From Ianthella basta (taxonomy: Eukaryota > Porifera > Demospongiae > Verongiida > Ianthellidae), in contig OZ025870.1 of NCBI GenBank assembly GCA_964019415.1, positions 9,780,270 to 9,844,269 on the forward strand: a DNA stretch of 64,000 nucleotides. Reading direction: 5' to 3'. Within the stretch, counting starts at the first letter, position 1, and each line of letters begins with the position of its first letter. The translations under genes were made by a program, and so were the position numbers. The notes beneath the pieces were generated by a model. The model made no database searches. It was given only the letters and a program-made list of their open reading frames with translations, and was not told the origin of the DNA. Positions 45,633 to 55,862 of this stretch are shown piece by piece.

Positions 45633-46091
45633 ATGGCAGCTTCGATGGGAGAAGTGAGCTTCCCAAGATTGGGCGCAAGGCTACCTTCGGCCGCTGTGAA
45701 CAGTGCTATTCTGGAAGCATATGTAATACCCGGCTACGAGAAGCCCACAGATCGGGAAGAGGCAATTTTGGACTTCTTAAAGGGACGCGACATCTTCGTT
45801 TTCCTCCCAACAGGGGCGGGCAAGTCTCTCTGCTTCGCCACTCTTCCCACCACCTTGCTGCCTTTCTCCAGCTTGGAAAAACACGTTCGACTCACGTACT
45901 GGTTACTACTTTCAGCTTCTGCAAGTCGAAGCCTGATCATACACTTGGCAAAGGCGAGAACCTGGGGGCTACTCTCTATTCGCCTGCAAAAAGAAGGATT
46001 TGCCACGCTGCAGGAACACACAGCACAGCGTGGCACCTCCATCTTGCCCGTACAAATTTCACACCTCGCTGTTCCCACCAGTGTTACGTAA
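45633..46091 (+). pseudogene. RecQ-like DNA helicase fragment
   Basis: A frame of 152 residues whose first half matches the start of a RecQ-family helicase domain: KPTDREEAILDFLKGRDIFV, then the Walker A loop LPTGAGKSLCFATLP. After LPF the similarity ends, and the rest of the helicase (DEAH box, motifs II-VI) is absent. It lies just inside the right inverted repeat of the large element, so it was probably carried by that element as a gene fragment. Confidence 0.65.
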
Positions 46092-46202
46092 TTAGAACTG
46101 GCTTCCAGGCCCAAGAAAGTCGACCATAGTCGCCAGACCACCTTTTCGGGCCATTGCAAAATGGCGGCCGGAGGTGGGCTGGGGACGACACTAATACCAC
46201 AC

Positions 46203-46655
46203 TACTGCACCAAAGCCTACAGCCTTGTTAAACAAACTCTGTTACTGTACAGTCATAAACTCTGCTAAACTACGCAAACTTACAGCTGTTTAACAGGGTG
46301 TTCAGCGCAAATGTCAATCGGGACTAGAAATGATGAAACCACGGTGCATTGGATCATAGACAAACGAGGGAATGGGACTGGCAACGTGGACCAGTCCGTA
46401 TAAATTCCTTATCTGCAATACTGTAGTAGGTTCGTACAGCTTCCGTTTCCAAGGAAAATGTTAATTGATTTCGTCTCACGAGGAATTTGTCTAAGATTCG
46501 CCGTATTTCGCCGGCCTCTTTCGTCGTACTTACCGCATACCCGTCGGAAACCATTGGCACGGAGTATTCTAAGCACTGTGAAGTTGGCACCTCATCAGCA
46601 CACTCGAGCGCCAAAATCCTGGACTCCCAAGAGGAGGTAGTGTAGACGTGCGTCC
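46203..46655. other. Flank between the large element and lysozyme copy 3
   Basis: This replaces the CRE-bearing upstream region of copies 1 and 2; similarity to those copies begins only at the ATG. 46205-46240 matches 35285-35330. No gene is supported. Confidence 0.4.
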
Positions 46656-47037
46656 ATGTCCAAGAGCGCAAAGGGACAGGGTTACCAGCCCACTTGAATT
46701 TGATGCCATACGTAAAGTGGAATCGGGCGGCTGCGCAGATCCACTGAATGCTGTCGGTGACGGAGGTCTCTCCATTGGACCGTACCAGATCATGGAATGC
46801 TATCACAGCGATGCGAAGGCGTTCGATCCATCACTACCGCCTTATGAAAGTTTGAGAGGACCCGGTAGCATCGCCAACAGTGAGCGTGTAATGCAGGCGT
46901 ACTCCAACAGGTACACCATTGAACAACGGTTGGGCCGTCCGCCTACATTTGAGGACTTCGCTCGTAATCACATGGATACAAGAAAGACAGTACTGTCGGC
47001 TACTTTGCCAAAGTCAAAGGAAATCTGTCTTGAGTGA
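46656..47037 (+). pseudogene. i-type lysozyme copy 3, frameshifted
   Basis: The ATG at 46656 is kept (MSKSAKGQGYQPT), but a small deletion after CCCACT shifts frame into TGA. Downstream DAIRKVESGG to FARNH is intact in another frame. A 13-bp deletion then removes the conserved NGGP and shifts frame again. AATAAA follows at about 47068. The copy lacks the shared upstream region and both halves of the fold. Confidence 0.8.
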
Positions 47038-47539
47038 GCATCTCCACAATGGTTGCACTTTATAACAATAAAGGTTCCCTCATCTTCATTGGATTGGCGT
47101 TCATGGACTCTTGTATACTGTGTGTGGGTTGTGTAGCTGTGATTTAATCTCTGTAAGTGTAGTTTTGAACCCAGACTCACTGGCCAATTGTGTCAAGGAA
47201 AAGGTCTAGCAACTTATAGTACCGTTTACCATGGGTGGAGTAATCAACAACAACAAATGAACAAATGTTGGTCTAGATGTATATATTATTACATGTCTTG
47301 GGCAGCAGCGGAGAACTAGAGCTGTTGGGCATGCAGAAGTGTTCCATTGTTATAAGAAGAAGGCTACTGCAGCTAGCTATCTGGTGAGGTTTGGATAGCT
47401 ATGTACAAGCAATTTTGGAATGGCAACAAGCTAATTGTGTGCTGCCAAATTGCTTTTATTTCTAGCCTTTTGCAATCAAATTGACCCCTAATGTACTTGG
47501 TTGTGACACAGATAATGGTGTGGTAGACTGTTTTCACTG

Positions 47540-47655
47540 CTTTGACTGCCATGTCCACTGCCCCCTCCTTCGTGGTGTTGCCACCAATGAAGCCAGATAC
47601 ATGCACATGCAAAGACACAGCTTTCCACGTCACGTTTCTTGCTTATAGTTCATCA
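47540..47655 (-). pseudogene. Decayed partial copy of the last MYG1 exon (block L3)
   Basis: The - strand carries the SGFIGGNTTKEGAVDMAVKAVK part with the frame open, but the first half of the exon (LPLPEPWRGLRD) is missing. It ends where the 88-bp minisatellite begins. Confidence 0.6.
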
Positions 47656-47699
47656 TCCACACATGTCCAGCATTGCCAATGAATGTCCATTGGTACATT

Positions 47700-48362
47700 A
47701 GGACTCCCAAATGTCCCAGTGCTGCTTTAGGACTGTATGGGATGTCCCAGTAGCATGCCCAATCCCAACCCATCCCGTCCCATTGTACCACTGGGAGGGG
47801 ATGGGACCAGGTGGGATGTCCCACAATGTACCGTGTAGCATGCCCAATCCCAAGTGTCCATCCCGTCCCATTGTACCAATGGGATGAGATGGGACCAGGT
47901 GGGATGACCCACAATGTACCGTAGAGCATGCCCAATCCCAAGTGTCCATCCAGTCCCATTGTACCACTGGGACGAGATGGGACCAGGTGGGATGTCCCAC
48001 AATGTACCATGTAGCATGCCCAATCCCAAGTGTCCATCCCGTCCCATTGTACCAATGGGACGAGATGGGACCAGGTGGGATGACCCACAATGTACCGTAG
48101 AGCATGCCCAATCCCAAGTGTCCATCCAGTCCCATTGTACCACTGGAAGGGGATGGGACCAGGTGGGATGTCCCACAATGTACCATGTAGCATGCCCAAT
48201 CCCAAGTGTCCATCCCCTCCCATTGTACCAATGGGAGGGGATGGGACCAGGCGGGATGTCCCACAATGTACCGTATAGCATGCCCAATCCCAAGTGTCCA
48301 TCCCGTTCTATTGTACCACTGGGAGGGGATGAGACCAGGTGGGCTGTCCCGCAATGTACTGT
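47700..48362 (+). repeat. 88-bp minisatellite, array 1
   Basis: About 7.5 units with period 88 (for example TGTCCATCC at 47856, 47944 and so on), containing CCAATCCCAAGTGTCCATCC and TGGGACCAGGTGGGATG. Units alternate between two sub-variants (GATGTCCC/GATGACCC), suggesting a 176-bp higher-order repeat. Frames over 200 codons here are repeat artefacts. Confidence 0.9.
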
Positions 48363-48622
48363 GCAAAGTGAGAATGGGCAATAATGAAGAAATAGCACAT
48401 TGATATGTGGAACAGACCAATGCCTAATGAAAGCAAGGCATTGAGTACTATATAGTACGTAACTTGTAACTACTTTTAATTCTATAAGCCCTATTGCTTT
48501 CAGTAGTGATATGTAGTCACTTCTGTGGAGACTTCCTGGGGCTCCTTCTCAGTGGGCTTGGCGGTGGAGTTGCTGGTGCCTTCCTTGGGCTTCTCCTACT
48601 GGACTAAGTGTGCTAGGTCCAG

Positions 48623-49171
48623 CTACATCGTCCGCATGTGAGCATCTCCTTTCTTGCCAGCTGTTGGAGACCTGAATGTGAGTAGATAATTATGACAAAT
48701 TAATTGTGCATACATAGCTATTGATGTGGAAGTACATTTTATGTATGGTCAAGCAACTTACTGTATCTCCGGCTGCTTCATGGCATTGGAGTATTCAAGG
48801 AGAGACACGTGATACACCATCAGCTTTTTGGCAGATTTTGCCTTTTCTTCTGGTGCCTCAGGAATATCCGCTTTCACAAATATTACACTAAAATCCAGAA
48901 ATGAAAGCAATTGGAGGCATATTAAAGCAATGAACATACATATTTCAAGTAGCCCTTTCTTACTTTTTGCCTTTGGTTGGCTCAAAGATGCCAAGACCTG
49001 CTTCATGGAGCTTTTGCAGTGCTGCCTCAGCACCCTTCTTATGCCCGTGTGCCCTGAACTTCTTTGCATACAGCAAAGCTGACACATCTAGCCTCTTTCC
49101 GGGAAGCCTCAGGCAGTGAGCTTCAGTGCTGTTAGATTCAACCACTAGATCAGGTGTTTCTACAGAAATGC
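48623..49171 (-). CDS. Unrecognised small spliced gene, three exons
   Basis: Exons 48964-49171, 48762-48887 and 48623-48671 join in phase with AG acceptors and GTAAG donors, and end at TAG (48623-48625). The first acceptor has a pyrimidine tract TTCTCTTCCTCCGG. The peptide has KRLDVSALLYAKKFRAHGHK, ALQKLHEAGLGIFE, VIFVKADIPEAPEE and ends GDAHMRTM: basic and helix-rich, with no signal or membrane segment. I do not recognise the family. The 5' end would fall in or beyond the inverted minisatellite at 49.19 kb, so the gene is partial or cut off by it. Confidence 0.45.
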
Positions 49172-49189
49172 CTACCGGAGGAAGAGAAT

Positions 49190-49400
49190 TGGGCATGCTA
49201 CACGGTACATTGTGGGACATCCCACCTGGTCCCATCTCATCCCAGTGGTACAATGGGACGGGATGGACACTTGGGATTGGGCATGCTACACGGTACATTG
49301 TGGGACATCCCACCTGGTCCCATCTCATCCCATTGGTTCAATGGGACGGGATGGACACTTGGGATTGGGCATGCAGCTTGGGACATCCCACAGGTGTCCC
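49190..49400 (-). repeat. 88-bp minisatellite, array 2 (inverted)
   Basis: About 2.3 units of the same 88-bp repeat in the opposite orientation to array 1 (CATGCTACACGGTACATTG...). The two arrays flank the small spliced gene as an inverted pair about 0.8 kb apart. Confidence 0.9.
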
Positions 49401-49439
49401 TAAGCATGGTACATAATGGGACTCCCATAGTCCATCTCA

Positions 49440-50361
49440 TCATCATGGAGTCCTATCACAGCACAGCTACCAGCTGTAGCCTGTACACAATATTTTGGAA
49501 TATCAATTGACTGCAGTCCAGCCAAAGAGGCGAGCCTCCCCAGTAACTGTATGCTGACCCCTCCACTAATTGGACCACCCTGCAGTCTGGAGCCCTCTTA
49601 TCACAACTAAGTGTATTCATTGGTCAGTATCTGTTACAGCTGTTCTGGAACCTTCCCCAATTCCCACAGCACAACAAACCTGCAAGGTCAGGAGGTCAAA
49701 GTGACCTGCTGATTGATCCATACAGCCATTCATTGAATTAACCTTTCCCAGTCCCACAGCTGCATGATCATGAGTATGCACACCCACAGCACACACACAC
49801 ACACTCACACACCTACCCACCCACCCACACACACACACACACACATGCACACAAACCTTCAAGTTTGAAACTGGAAAGATAGCCACCATTTCTGCTGATG
49901 CTATTCTGCTGCAAAGTGGCAATTGCAAGCAGCCTACTCAAGTCTTGGGGTCTTCTGAACAAAATCTGGCTATGTGGGCAACTGTATAGTGAAAGGCACC
50001 TCTCTCCAATGCAATAGCTTTCTTGACACAGTGGTGGTTTTGGAAGCCAGCACTGTAGATAGGAAGCTGTGACCACAGGGTTGTGCCTAGTTGTGTTTGG
50101 GAAGAGACTAGGCTATAATATTATGTATTTAATTCTATTAATCTTATGAATTATGGCCAGTTTTGAATGAGGTGAAGGCAAGTTACTTGCCTCTATAAGA
50201 CCTGCAGGGGCCACTCCCTAGCTTGTATCTGATCTGTGCTCATTTCTCACATGCAGACAACATTCCTCCATCCTGGTGCTTGGCCATGGGACTTTCTATA
50301 TTATGTGTTTGGGAAGAGACTATAGGCTAAATTATGTATTTAGTTATATGTACTATAGCCA
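49440..50361. repeat. Duplicated segment matching 57640-58640
   Basis: The CACAGCACAGCTACCAG, TGGACCACCCTGC, TTGAAACTGGAAAGATAGCC and GAATTATGGCCAG parts all recur in order at 57.65-58.6 kb, with an (AC)n tract in the middle (about 49785-49850). No coding exon is seen. Confidence 0.7.
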
Positions 50362-50455
50362 GTTATGAATTAAGTGAGGGCTTCTCAGCTGGCTCAGGCA
50401 TCAGAAAGGGTTGGTTCTCTAATACCAGCTTCACAACAGGGTTGAAAACCTTGCC

Positions 50456-50490
50456 GACGTTTCGACCAGATGCTCTGGTCTTCTTCAGGG
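50456..50490 (-). ncRNA. Hammerhead-like ribozyme motif in the Penelope 3' region
   Basis: On the - strand CTGAAGA (50482-50488) is followed by the helix GACCAG/CTGGTC, then GAAAC. This order (CUGANGA, stem II, GAAA) matches the minimal hammerhead motifs reported in Penelope-like elements. Stems I and III are short or unclear, so activity is not certain. Copy A at 33.3 kb has lost this part. Confidence 0.45.
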
Positions 50491-50540
50491 CGAAGATAGG
50501 CTAGCGCGAGCACGGATCATATTTATAGCCTAGCATCTCA

Positions 50541-51950
50541 TCATGCGCTGTCACCGGAAGCCACATCAAGGGGTGTCACTGGAAGTTGCGGGATTACCTC
50601 CCTCAAGGCGGCCATCCAACATCCAGGCAGCTCCAGCCCACCATTCCTGTTGAGGGAGGGGTGGTTCAGCCTGATGTGGATTGCCTCCTTGAGCATCAGT
50701 TCTTTGGAGGTCCTGGCTTGGTCGATCACTGTTGTCTCCTCCCATTTGATTGGATGGTGGTTCTCCCACGCATGTTCTGCAAGGGCTGACTTCTCCAGTG
50801 TCCCCTTCTGACAGGCATCCTGGTGCTCTTTCATTCTTGTCTCGAGCCTCCTCAGTGTCTCCCCAATGTAGATCTCGCCACAGCTGCATGGGACTTGATA
50901 CACCACCTTGGACTTCTTCTCCAGCGCCAGTGTGTCCTTCACCTTGGTTAGCATGGAACGTAGAGACAGTCCAGACTTGAAGACAACCTTCATGCCGAAC
51001 TTCCTACAGACCCGTCTGATGTCCTCACTGACTCCTTCTGTGTAGGGAAGCATCACCAGTGGGGGTCTGCGTCCCTCCTCCGGCAGTGGCTCCTCAGTGG
51101 TCTCCACATCTTGCCTGGAAGGAATGGATGAGGAGCGGATGAAGTTACTGGGGTAACCACTCTGTCTCAGCACCTCGGTGAGGTGACACTCTTCCTTCTG
51201 TAAGTCCTCCTGCTTGGTGGTGATGCTCCTTGCTCTGTCGTACAGACATCTGACCAGCCCTCTTTTGATGTGAGATGGATGGTGGGACCGGAAGTCCAGG
51301 TACCGGTCCGTGTGTGTGGGCTTCCTGTAGACAGTGACATCCAAGTTGCCATCATCTTTCCTCTGGTGCAGGGCGTCAAGAAAGGGGAGGCTCCCTTCCT
51401 TCTCCACTTCCACAGTGAACTTGATGGATGGCCGCACACTGTTGAGGTGGCTCAGGAGTCCTTCCATTGTGCCCTTCTTCACGATGCAGCAGGTGTCATC
51501 CACGTACCTCTTCCTGAGCCGGGGCTTGGTTGGGGCGGACCTGAGTGCCAGTTCTTCGAAGAACTCCATGTACAGGTTCGCCACCACTGCTGAGACAGGG
51601 GAACCCATTGCTGCACCTTCCCGTTGCTCATAGAACTCTCCTCCGTAGCAGAAATAGGTGGACTTCAAGCACGTCTCAAGCAGTTCTGCAACCCTGTCAG
51701 GAGAGAGAGTGGTCCTGTTCACCAGCGTTTCATCCCTTCGCAGTCTGTCACGAATGACCTGAACTGCCTCGTCGATGGGCACGTTGGTGAACAGGGAGGA
51801 TACGTCAAAGCTGACCAGCATCTCGTCCTCCTCAACCCTCAGGTCTGACATCACCTCCACAAAGTGCTTGGAGTTCCTCACATGTGAGTCCGTCTTGCCT
51901 GCCAAGGGAGAGATGAGAGAGGCGATGTGTTTGGAGAGTTGGTAAGAAGT
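50541..51950 (-). CDS. Penelope-like reverse transcriptase with GIY-YIG endonuclease, N-terminally truncated
   Basis: The frame is open from the 5' break near 51950 (LTSYQLSKHIASLISPLAGK) through the first ATG at 51905, 454 residues from there. RT motifs: LVSFDVSSLFTNVP (motif A, Asp), AAMGSPVSAVVANLYME, KRYVDDTCCIV (YVDD), then a thumb-like part. The C-terminal GIY-YIG nuclease reads VVYQVPCSCGEIYIGET, RRLETRMKEH and HAWENHHPIKWEE. The domain order RT then GIY-YIG defines Penelope-like elements, which copy RNA into DNA in the nucleus. The head of the protein is missing, so this copy is probably inactive although its frame is clean. Confidence 0.85.
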   Translation of the reverse strand, partial: TSYQLSKHIASLISPLAGKTDSHVRNSKHFVEVMSDLRVEEDEMLVSFDVSSLFTNVPIDEAVQVIRDRLRRDETLVNRTTLSPDRVAELLETCLKSTYFCYGGEFYEQREGAAMGSPVSAVVANLYMEFFEELALRSAPTKPRLRKRYVDDTCCIVKKGTMEGLLSHLNSVRPSIKFTVEVEKEGSLPFLDALHQRKDDGNLDVTVYRKPTHTDRYLDFRSHHPSHIKRGLVRCLYDRARSITTKQEDLQKEECHLTEVLRQSGYPSNFIRSSSIPSRQDVETTEEPLPEEGRRPPLVMLPYTEGVSEDIRRVCRKFGMKVVFKSGLSLRSMLTKVKDTLALEKKSKVVYQVPCSCGEIYIGETLRRLETRMKEHQDACQKGTLEKSALAEHAWENHHPIKWEETTVIDQARTSKELMLKEAIHIRLNHPSLNRNGGLELPGCWMAALREVIPQLPVTPLDVASGDSA

Positions 51951-51969
51951 AAGAAGAGTTGGTTATGAA

Positions 51970-52156
51970 TTAACTTACTGCTCTAGCTAGATCTGGTTCT
52001 TTAAAGTCCAGTGCCTTGACTGCCATCTCCACTGCCCCCTCCTTGGTAGTGCTACCACCAATGAAGCCAGACACATGCACAAAGACACAGTTTTCCACTT
52101 CACATTTCTTGCTCAGTTCATCACGCAGTCCTCTCCAGGGCTCAGGGAGGGGCAGC
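51970..52156 (-). pseudogene. Copy of the last MYG1 exon with its stop codon lost
   Basis: From the AG at 52157-52158 the frame reads RLPLPEPWRGLRDELSKKC, FVHVSGFIGGSTTKEGAVEM and AVKALDFK. It then has GAA where the true gene has the stop TAA, and runs on to EPDLARAVS and a stop at 51970. It is fully open, unlike the other copies, but the exons that should precede it are absent. It is a recent 3' duplicate. Confidence 0.7.
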
Positions 52157-52231
52157 CTTGGGGGAGGGGCCGAGGGAGAGGGAGGAGAGAATGAGTAATT
52201 ATAATGCAGGGAGAAGTACACGGCTATGTAC

Positions 52232-52236
52232 AGTCA

Positions 52237-52292
<56 letters not shown>
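52232..52292. repeat. (AC)n microsatellite
   Basis: Occupies the same place relative to the MYG1 exon copy as the much longer AC tract at 59.3-59.6 kb does to the true exon. Confidence 0.95.
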
Positions 52293-52294
<2 letters not shown>

Positions 52295-53110
52295 GGTGAG
52301 GGGGAGTAAAACATTTCCTTATTAAGACAACAGTACAAAATTAAGGAAATGGAGTCATCGGAAAAACAGTGATTGTCAACATGCTGCAGGACACATGGCA
52401 AAATTTGAAAAATTTGATGACTCTTGGGTAGGTTTTGGAGTGTATGCATATGGCATGGTACGGTGTGTATGCATATGGCATGGTACGGTGTGTATGCATA
52501 TGGGGGGTTGTGTGTATGCATATGAGGCATGGGTTGCGTGTATATTATGCATATGGAGTGGTATATATTTGTGTGCATATAATGGTGTGTGTATGCATAA
52601 TGTGTGTATATATGCATATATGGAATAAATTAAGAGTTGTGTGTCTGCATGTGTGCATGTGACAAAGTCAAATGGCAAGTTAAGATAGAGCATCTTGCTG
52701 CTGTGGTGCTGCTCCTGGCTATGCTTGCTCATATATATAATTTATAATTATAAATTATATAAATGGTGAAGCATTGTAGGTTATGTTAGGAATCTGTTGG
52801 TCTGGCAGAAGGGTGCAGTTGCTATGGCAATGGGTGGTTGCTATGGCAGTAGGCAATGCTCTCACTTTATGATGTTATTGACTACACTAATATTTACTGT
52901 ACTTTGTATTGTTTGCTGAGATATTGTGTACCACTGTGTAAGCCATGAATACCCTCGCTCTACATCCTGACCAAGGTCATCTTTCAGCAGGCTGTGCAGG
53001 TAGGCACACAATTAGAACACCTGACAATCTCAACTTGCATGGGAATGATGTTACAAGAAGGCTGTACCAGTGTGACTGGAGAGGTGCAGTTTACTTTACC
53101 TTCCAACTTA
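52293..53110. repeat. Partial copy of a MYG1 intron
   Basis: 52757-53110 matches 63108-63470 (GGTGAAGCATTGTAGGTTA... to GACTGGAGAGGTGCAGTTTA), the sequence beside the first visible MYG1 exon. The exons between are deleted in this copy. 52435-52640 is a degenerate TATGCATATG repeat. Confidence 0.65.
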
Positions 53111-54600
53111 GTTGATCATGAGATGTGCCGTGTGTGTGTGTGTGTGTGTGTGTGTTTGTGTAAGAGTTAACATTCAAAGAAAGCAACCACATACACTGAT
53201 GTGTTGTAAGTTGCAGTTGCAGTAGCCAGCATATGAAGCAGTAGGTAATGACGAAATCTCCCACCACGGGAAAGACGCATGATCATGCAGCTAATCTCCC
53301 CAGGAAAGCATCCTGCCAGCCTGTTCTCCGATGATATGAAAGAGGCCATCATATTATTGGCCCTGGAAGATTATGAGTCAACGGCCAAAAGAAGGAAACA
53401 TGCAGTATCATCTTCAGATGAGCTAGCTGCTCTGTAGCCTAAACAGTTACTCTTATTGCTGCATAATAATTACCATCTGTATTTAGGAATAACCTAAGCA
53501 AACATTACTGTTTATTACTATTACCAGAAGTATGTAGAAATAGCCTCAGCACTGTTATTGAGTTTCTTTGGCCACTGCATTGGTCCCTGAACGTCTTGTC
53601 CTTATGGGGCCCTTTCCAAGATCTGGTAGCTCACACTTGTTGCCAGGAATTGCCTGCCCTGATTTTCATGACGCACAGTCATGCTGAAGGGACCGGAGTG
53701 AGAACAAACATGAATCACAAATACCGGCCATAGCATACAGGCTATTGCACGCAGCCTAGTAAAAGAGAAAGCCACACACTTAGATAGCACTACCGCACAA
53801 ATTGGCCTTCTCAGTATACCTCTTGCTACACCCTTACTTTAACTATATCAATAATATCAGTGGCAGATCTAGAGGGAGATCCATGCAAGGGTGCAAAGTA
53901 AACCCCCTTTTGCCAGTCTTATGTAACATTTTGGGTAGTTTTTAGACCAGAAAGAAGTGTAGTGGCCATATATCAGGGGCACTGTGTGTGCACCTACCTA
54001 CTTTAAAACCCCCTTTCAGAAATCCTAGATCAGCCAATGAATATCAACACCAATATCAATAATTTTCAATTGCCTCATGTGCTAGGCACACTATAGTGCA
54101 TCAGTCAGTGCTATACAATTGGCAGTAGACTACACAGACATGCACATCAGCGGCCCTCATGAACATGTGCTAGGTGTGGCTTTGAATTATGTGACATTTT
54201 TAGACTTTGAAATGATACAGAATTGGAAATTGGCATTTACTCGTCTGCAAACAGCCTGCAAAGTGCTATATACATGCACATTGTATAACACCAAATGTAT
54301 GCTACATTTATACTGCTGCATAGCAGTAGCTTGTATATTAATGCAACTGGGGGCATGGGCTCGCTGTGGTGGGCACCTTTGTGGATACATCCAAGTGGCC
54401 CATCTACCTATGTTATTAGCGGGATTCCTTAATTAGTGTCCAAATGGCCAACAAGAGTGAAGTGTGCTGAATAGCCCACCAACCAGCCCCCGCCAAGTCT
54501 TGACACTTAGTGCACATGGTTAGATGAACCGTTTGTGCATGTCATTAGCAGGAATGCTTAATTAGTCGCAAGATGGCGGAGATCTTTGGAACAATCTAAC
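53111..54600. other. Intergenic region
   Basis: A short (TG)n at about 53130-53158. No supported gene on either strand. Confidence 0.4.
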
Positions 54601-55060
54601 TAAAGCATACAGCTACTATACCACAACATAGATAATAAACACCCAACACCACATACCACCACTGCCACAGTACAAGTTACAAGACATGCATTCAGTATTA
54701 TGTGCCAGAACTCTAGAAAAATGACCGCCGTCGCCACCACCACCACCACCACCACACAGTTCAAGTCGAAAACACACCAGTATATTATGTGCTAGAGCTG
54801 CAAGAAAAACAAACCACCACATCAAGTGCTCTTACTCCATACTACCACCACCACCACATAGTACTAGTAACAATATTATATATGGACACCACATGCATTC
54901 CTAGACGAACAAGACCACCACCACCACCACACAGTGCAAGTTACAGTATCGCAGCCACCACCACCTGTGACATGAGTATCTGCGCCAGTTGGTCATAGCT
55001 AAAAAGACCACCGGTACAAGTTACAGTGGCTATACAGTAGTTACGACAGTGGTGGTGGTA
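54600..55060. repeat. Irregular (CCA)n-containing tandem repeats
   Basis: Four or five copies of an 80-120 base unit with (CCA)n, ACACAGT and CAAGTTACA stretches. Spacing is irregular and copies are diverged. Confidence 0.6.
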
Positions 55061-55860
55061 TATTGATATAGAGTCGTAATTACTGTATAGTAGCTAATGT
55101 CCCAAAGGAGTATCCTGGTAGTATAATGATAACGTTAACGTACTTGGTTGTTATGTTATTGGCCCTTGCTGGATGGTTGATGTTGTTGGTCCTGCTGGCT
55201 ATCAGTCTGGTACACTGAATTATTGTTAGCGGTATTGATATAATATAATAGATTATTTGTAAAAAAAGAAGAAGATACTCTACACTGAATATATTATACA
55301 TTATGATACTATTATCCTAGTATACGTACATTATCACTTTTATAGCTGGAATAAGGCACGTGTAAAGCATGACAAATGCTATTTTTAGACTGCATCAATG
55401 ATAATCATACACATGCCCAAATTGGGGAATTGTTACAAGAAGGCTGCAGCAGTGTGACTGGAGAGGTGAGTTTACTCTACCTTCCAACATAGTTGGGATG
55501 TGCCTCTCCTCATATGGACTCACCTCTCTCCTAATGCATGTTTGGCCCAAAAATTGCATTAGAAGTAAGAGCCAATCCAAATGTCCTCCACAGCCTACAC
55601 AATCTCATGACCTGCAGCTGGTGTGGGAGACCAACAGGTCTCATGAGCCAATCCGAGTGCTAGACAGCCATTGAACATACCTGTCCATTCCCATTCTATG
55701 CAGATAGCTATGTCAGTACGTTACTCTCAAAAGAAATCAAAGCTGGTGTCCATGGCAACTATGTATGCAATGCTACACAGATCAACATCGATTTTATTTA
55801 TATTAATAGGTAAATCAGCTATAAGTAGTGTGTTGAGGTCATGTTGGGATGGGAACACTT
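55061..55860. other. Intergenic region with a further MYG1 intron fragment
   Basis: 55430-55525 (CAGTGTGACTGGAGAGG..., GGACTCACCTCT) matches the sequence beside the MYG1 exon at 63410-63495 including the donor region, but the exon itself is not present. Confidence 0.5.
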
Positions 55861-55862
55861 TG

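Larger units (their letters stand above)
36532..46193. mobile_element. Large inverted-repeat element (9.66 kb) carrying nested insertions
   Basis: Terminal inverted repeats of about 95 bp: the left end starts TAGTCTCGTCCCCAGCCCAC and includes GGCCGCCATTTTGCAATGG, and the right end is its reverse complement (...GGTGGGCTGGGGACGACACTA). The 9 bases ATACCACAC flank both sides (36523-36531, 46194-46202). Long inverted repeats with a 9-bp duplication fit Mutator-like elements, but I see no Mutator transposase. The flanks are CAC-rich, so chance cannot be fully excluded. Inside are a RecQ-like fragment, a reverse-transcriptase element, a DDE transposon and a fold-back element. Confidence 0.65.
50362..51973 (-). 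mobile_element. Penelope-like retroelement copy B (5' truncated) with 12-bp target duplication
   Basis: The insertion 50374-51961 is flanked by GTTATGAATTAA on both sides (50362-50373, 51962-51973). The same locus without the insertion continues at 58.5-59.1 kb. The 5' end of the element is missing; the 3' end keeps a hammerhead-like motif. It lies in the duplicated MYG1 3' segment. Confidence 0.85.

Noticed and set aside
47630-48420. Frames of more than 220 codons rich in Trp and His in the 88-bp array
   Set aside because: Three frames are similarly open and share one peptide because the period shifts frame. This is a repeat artefact.
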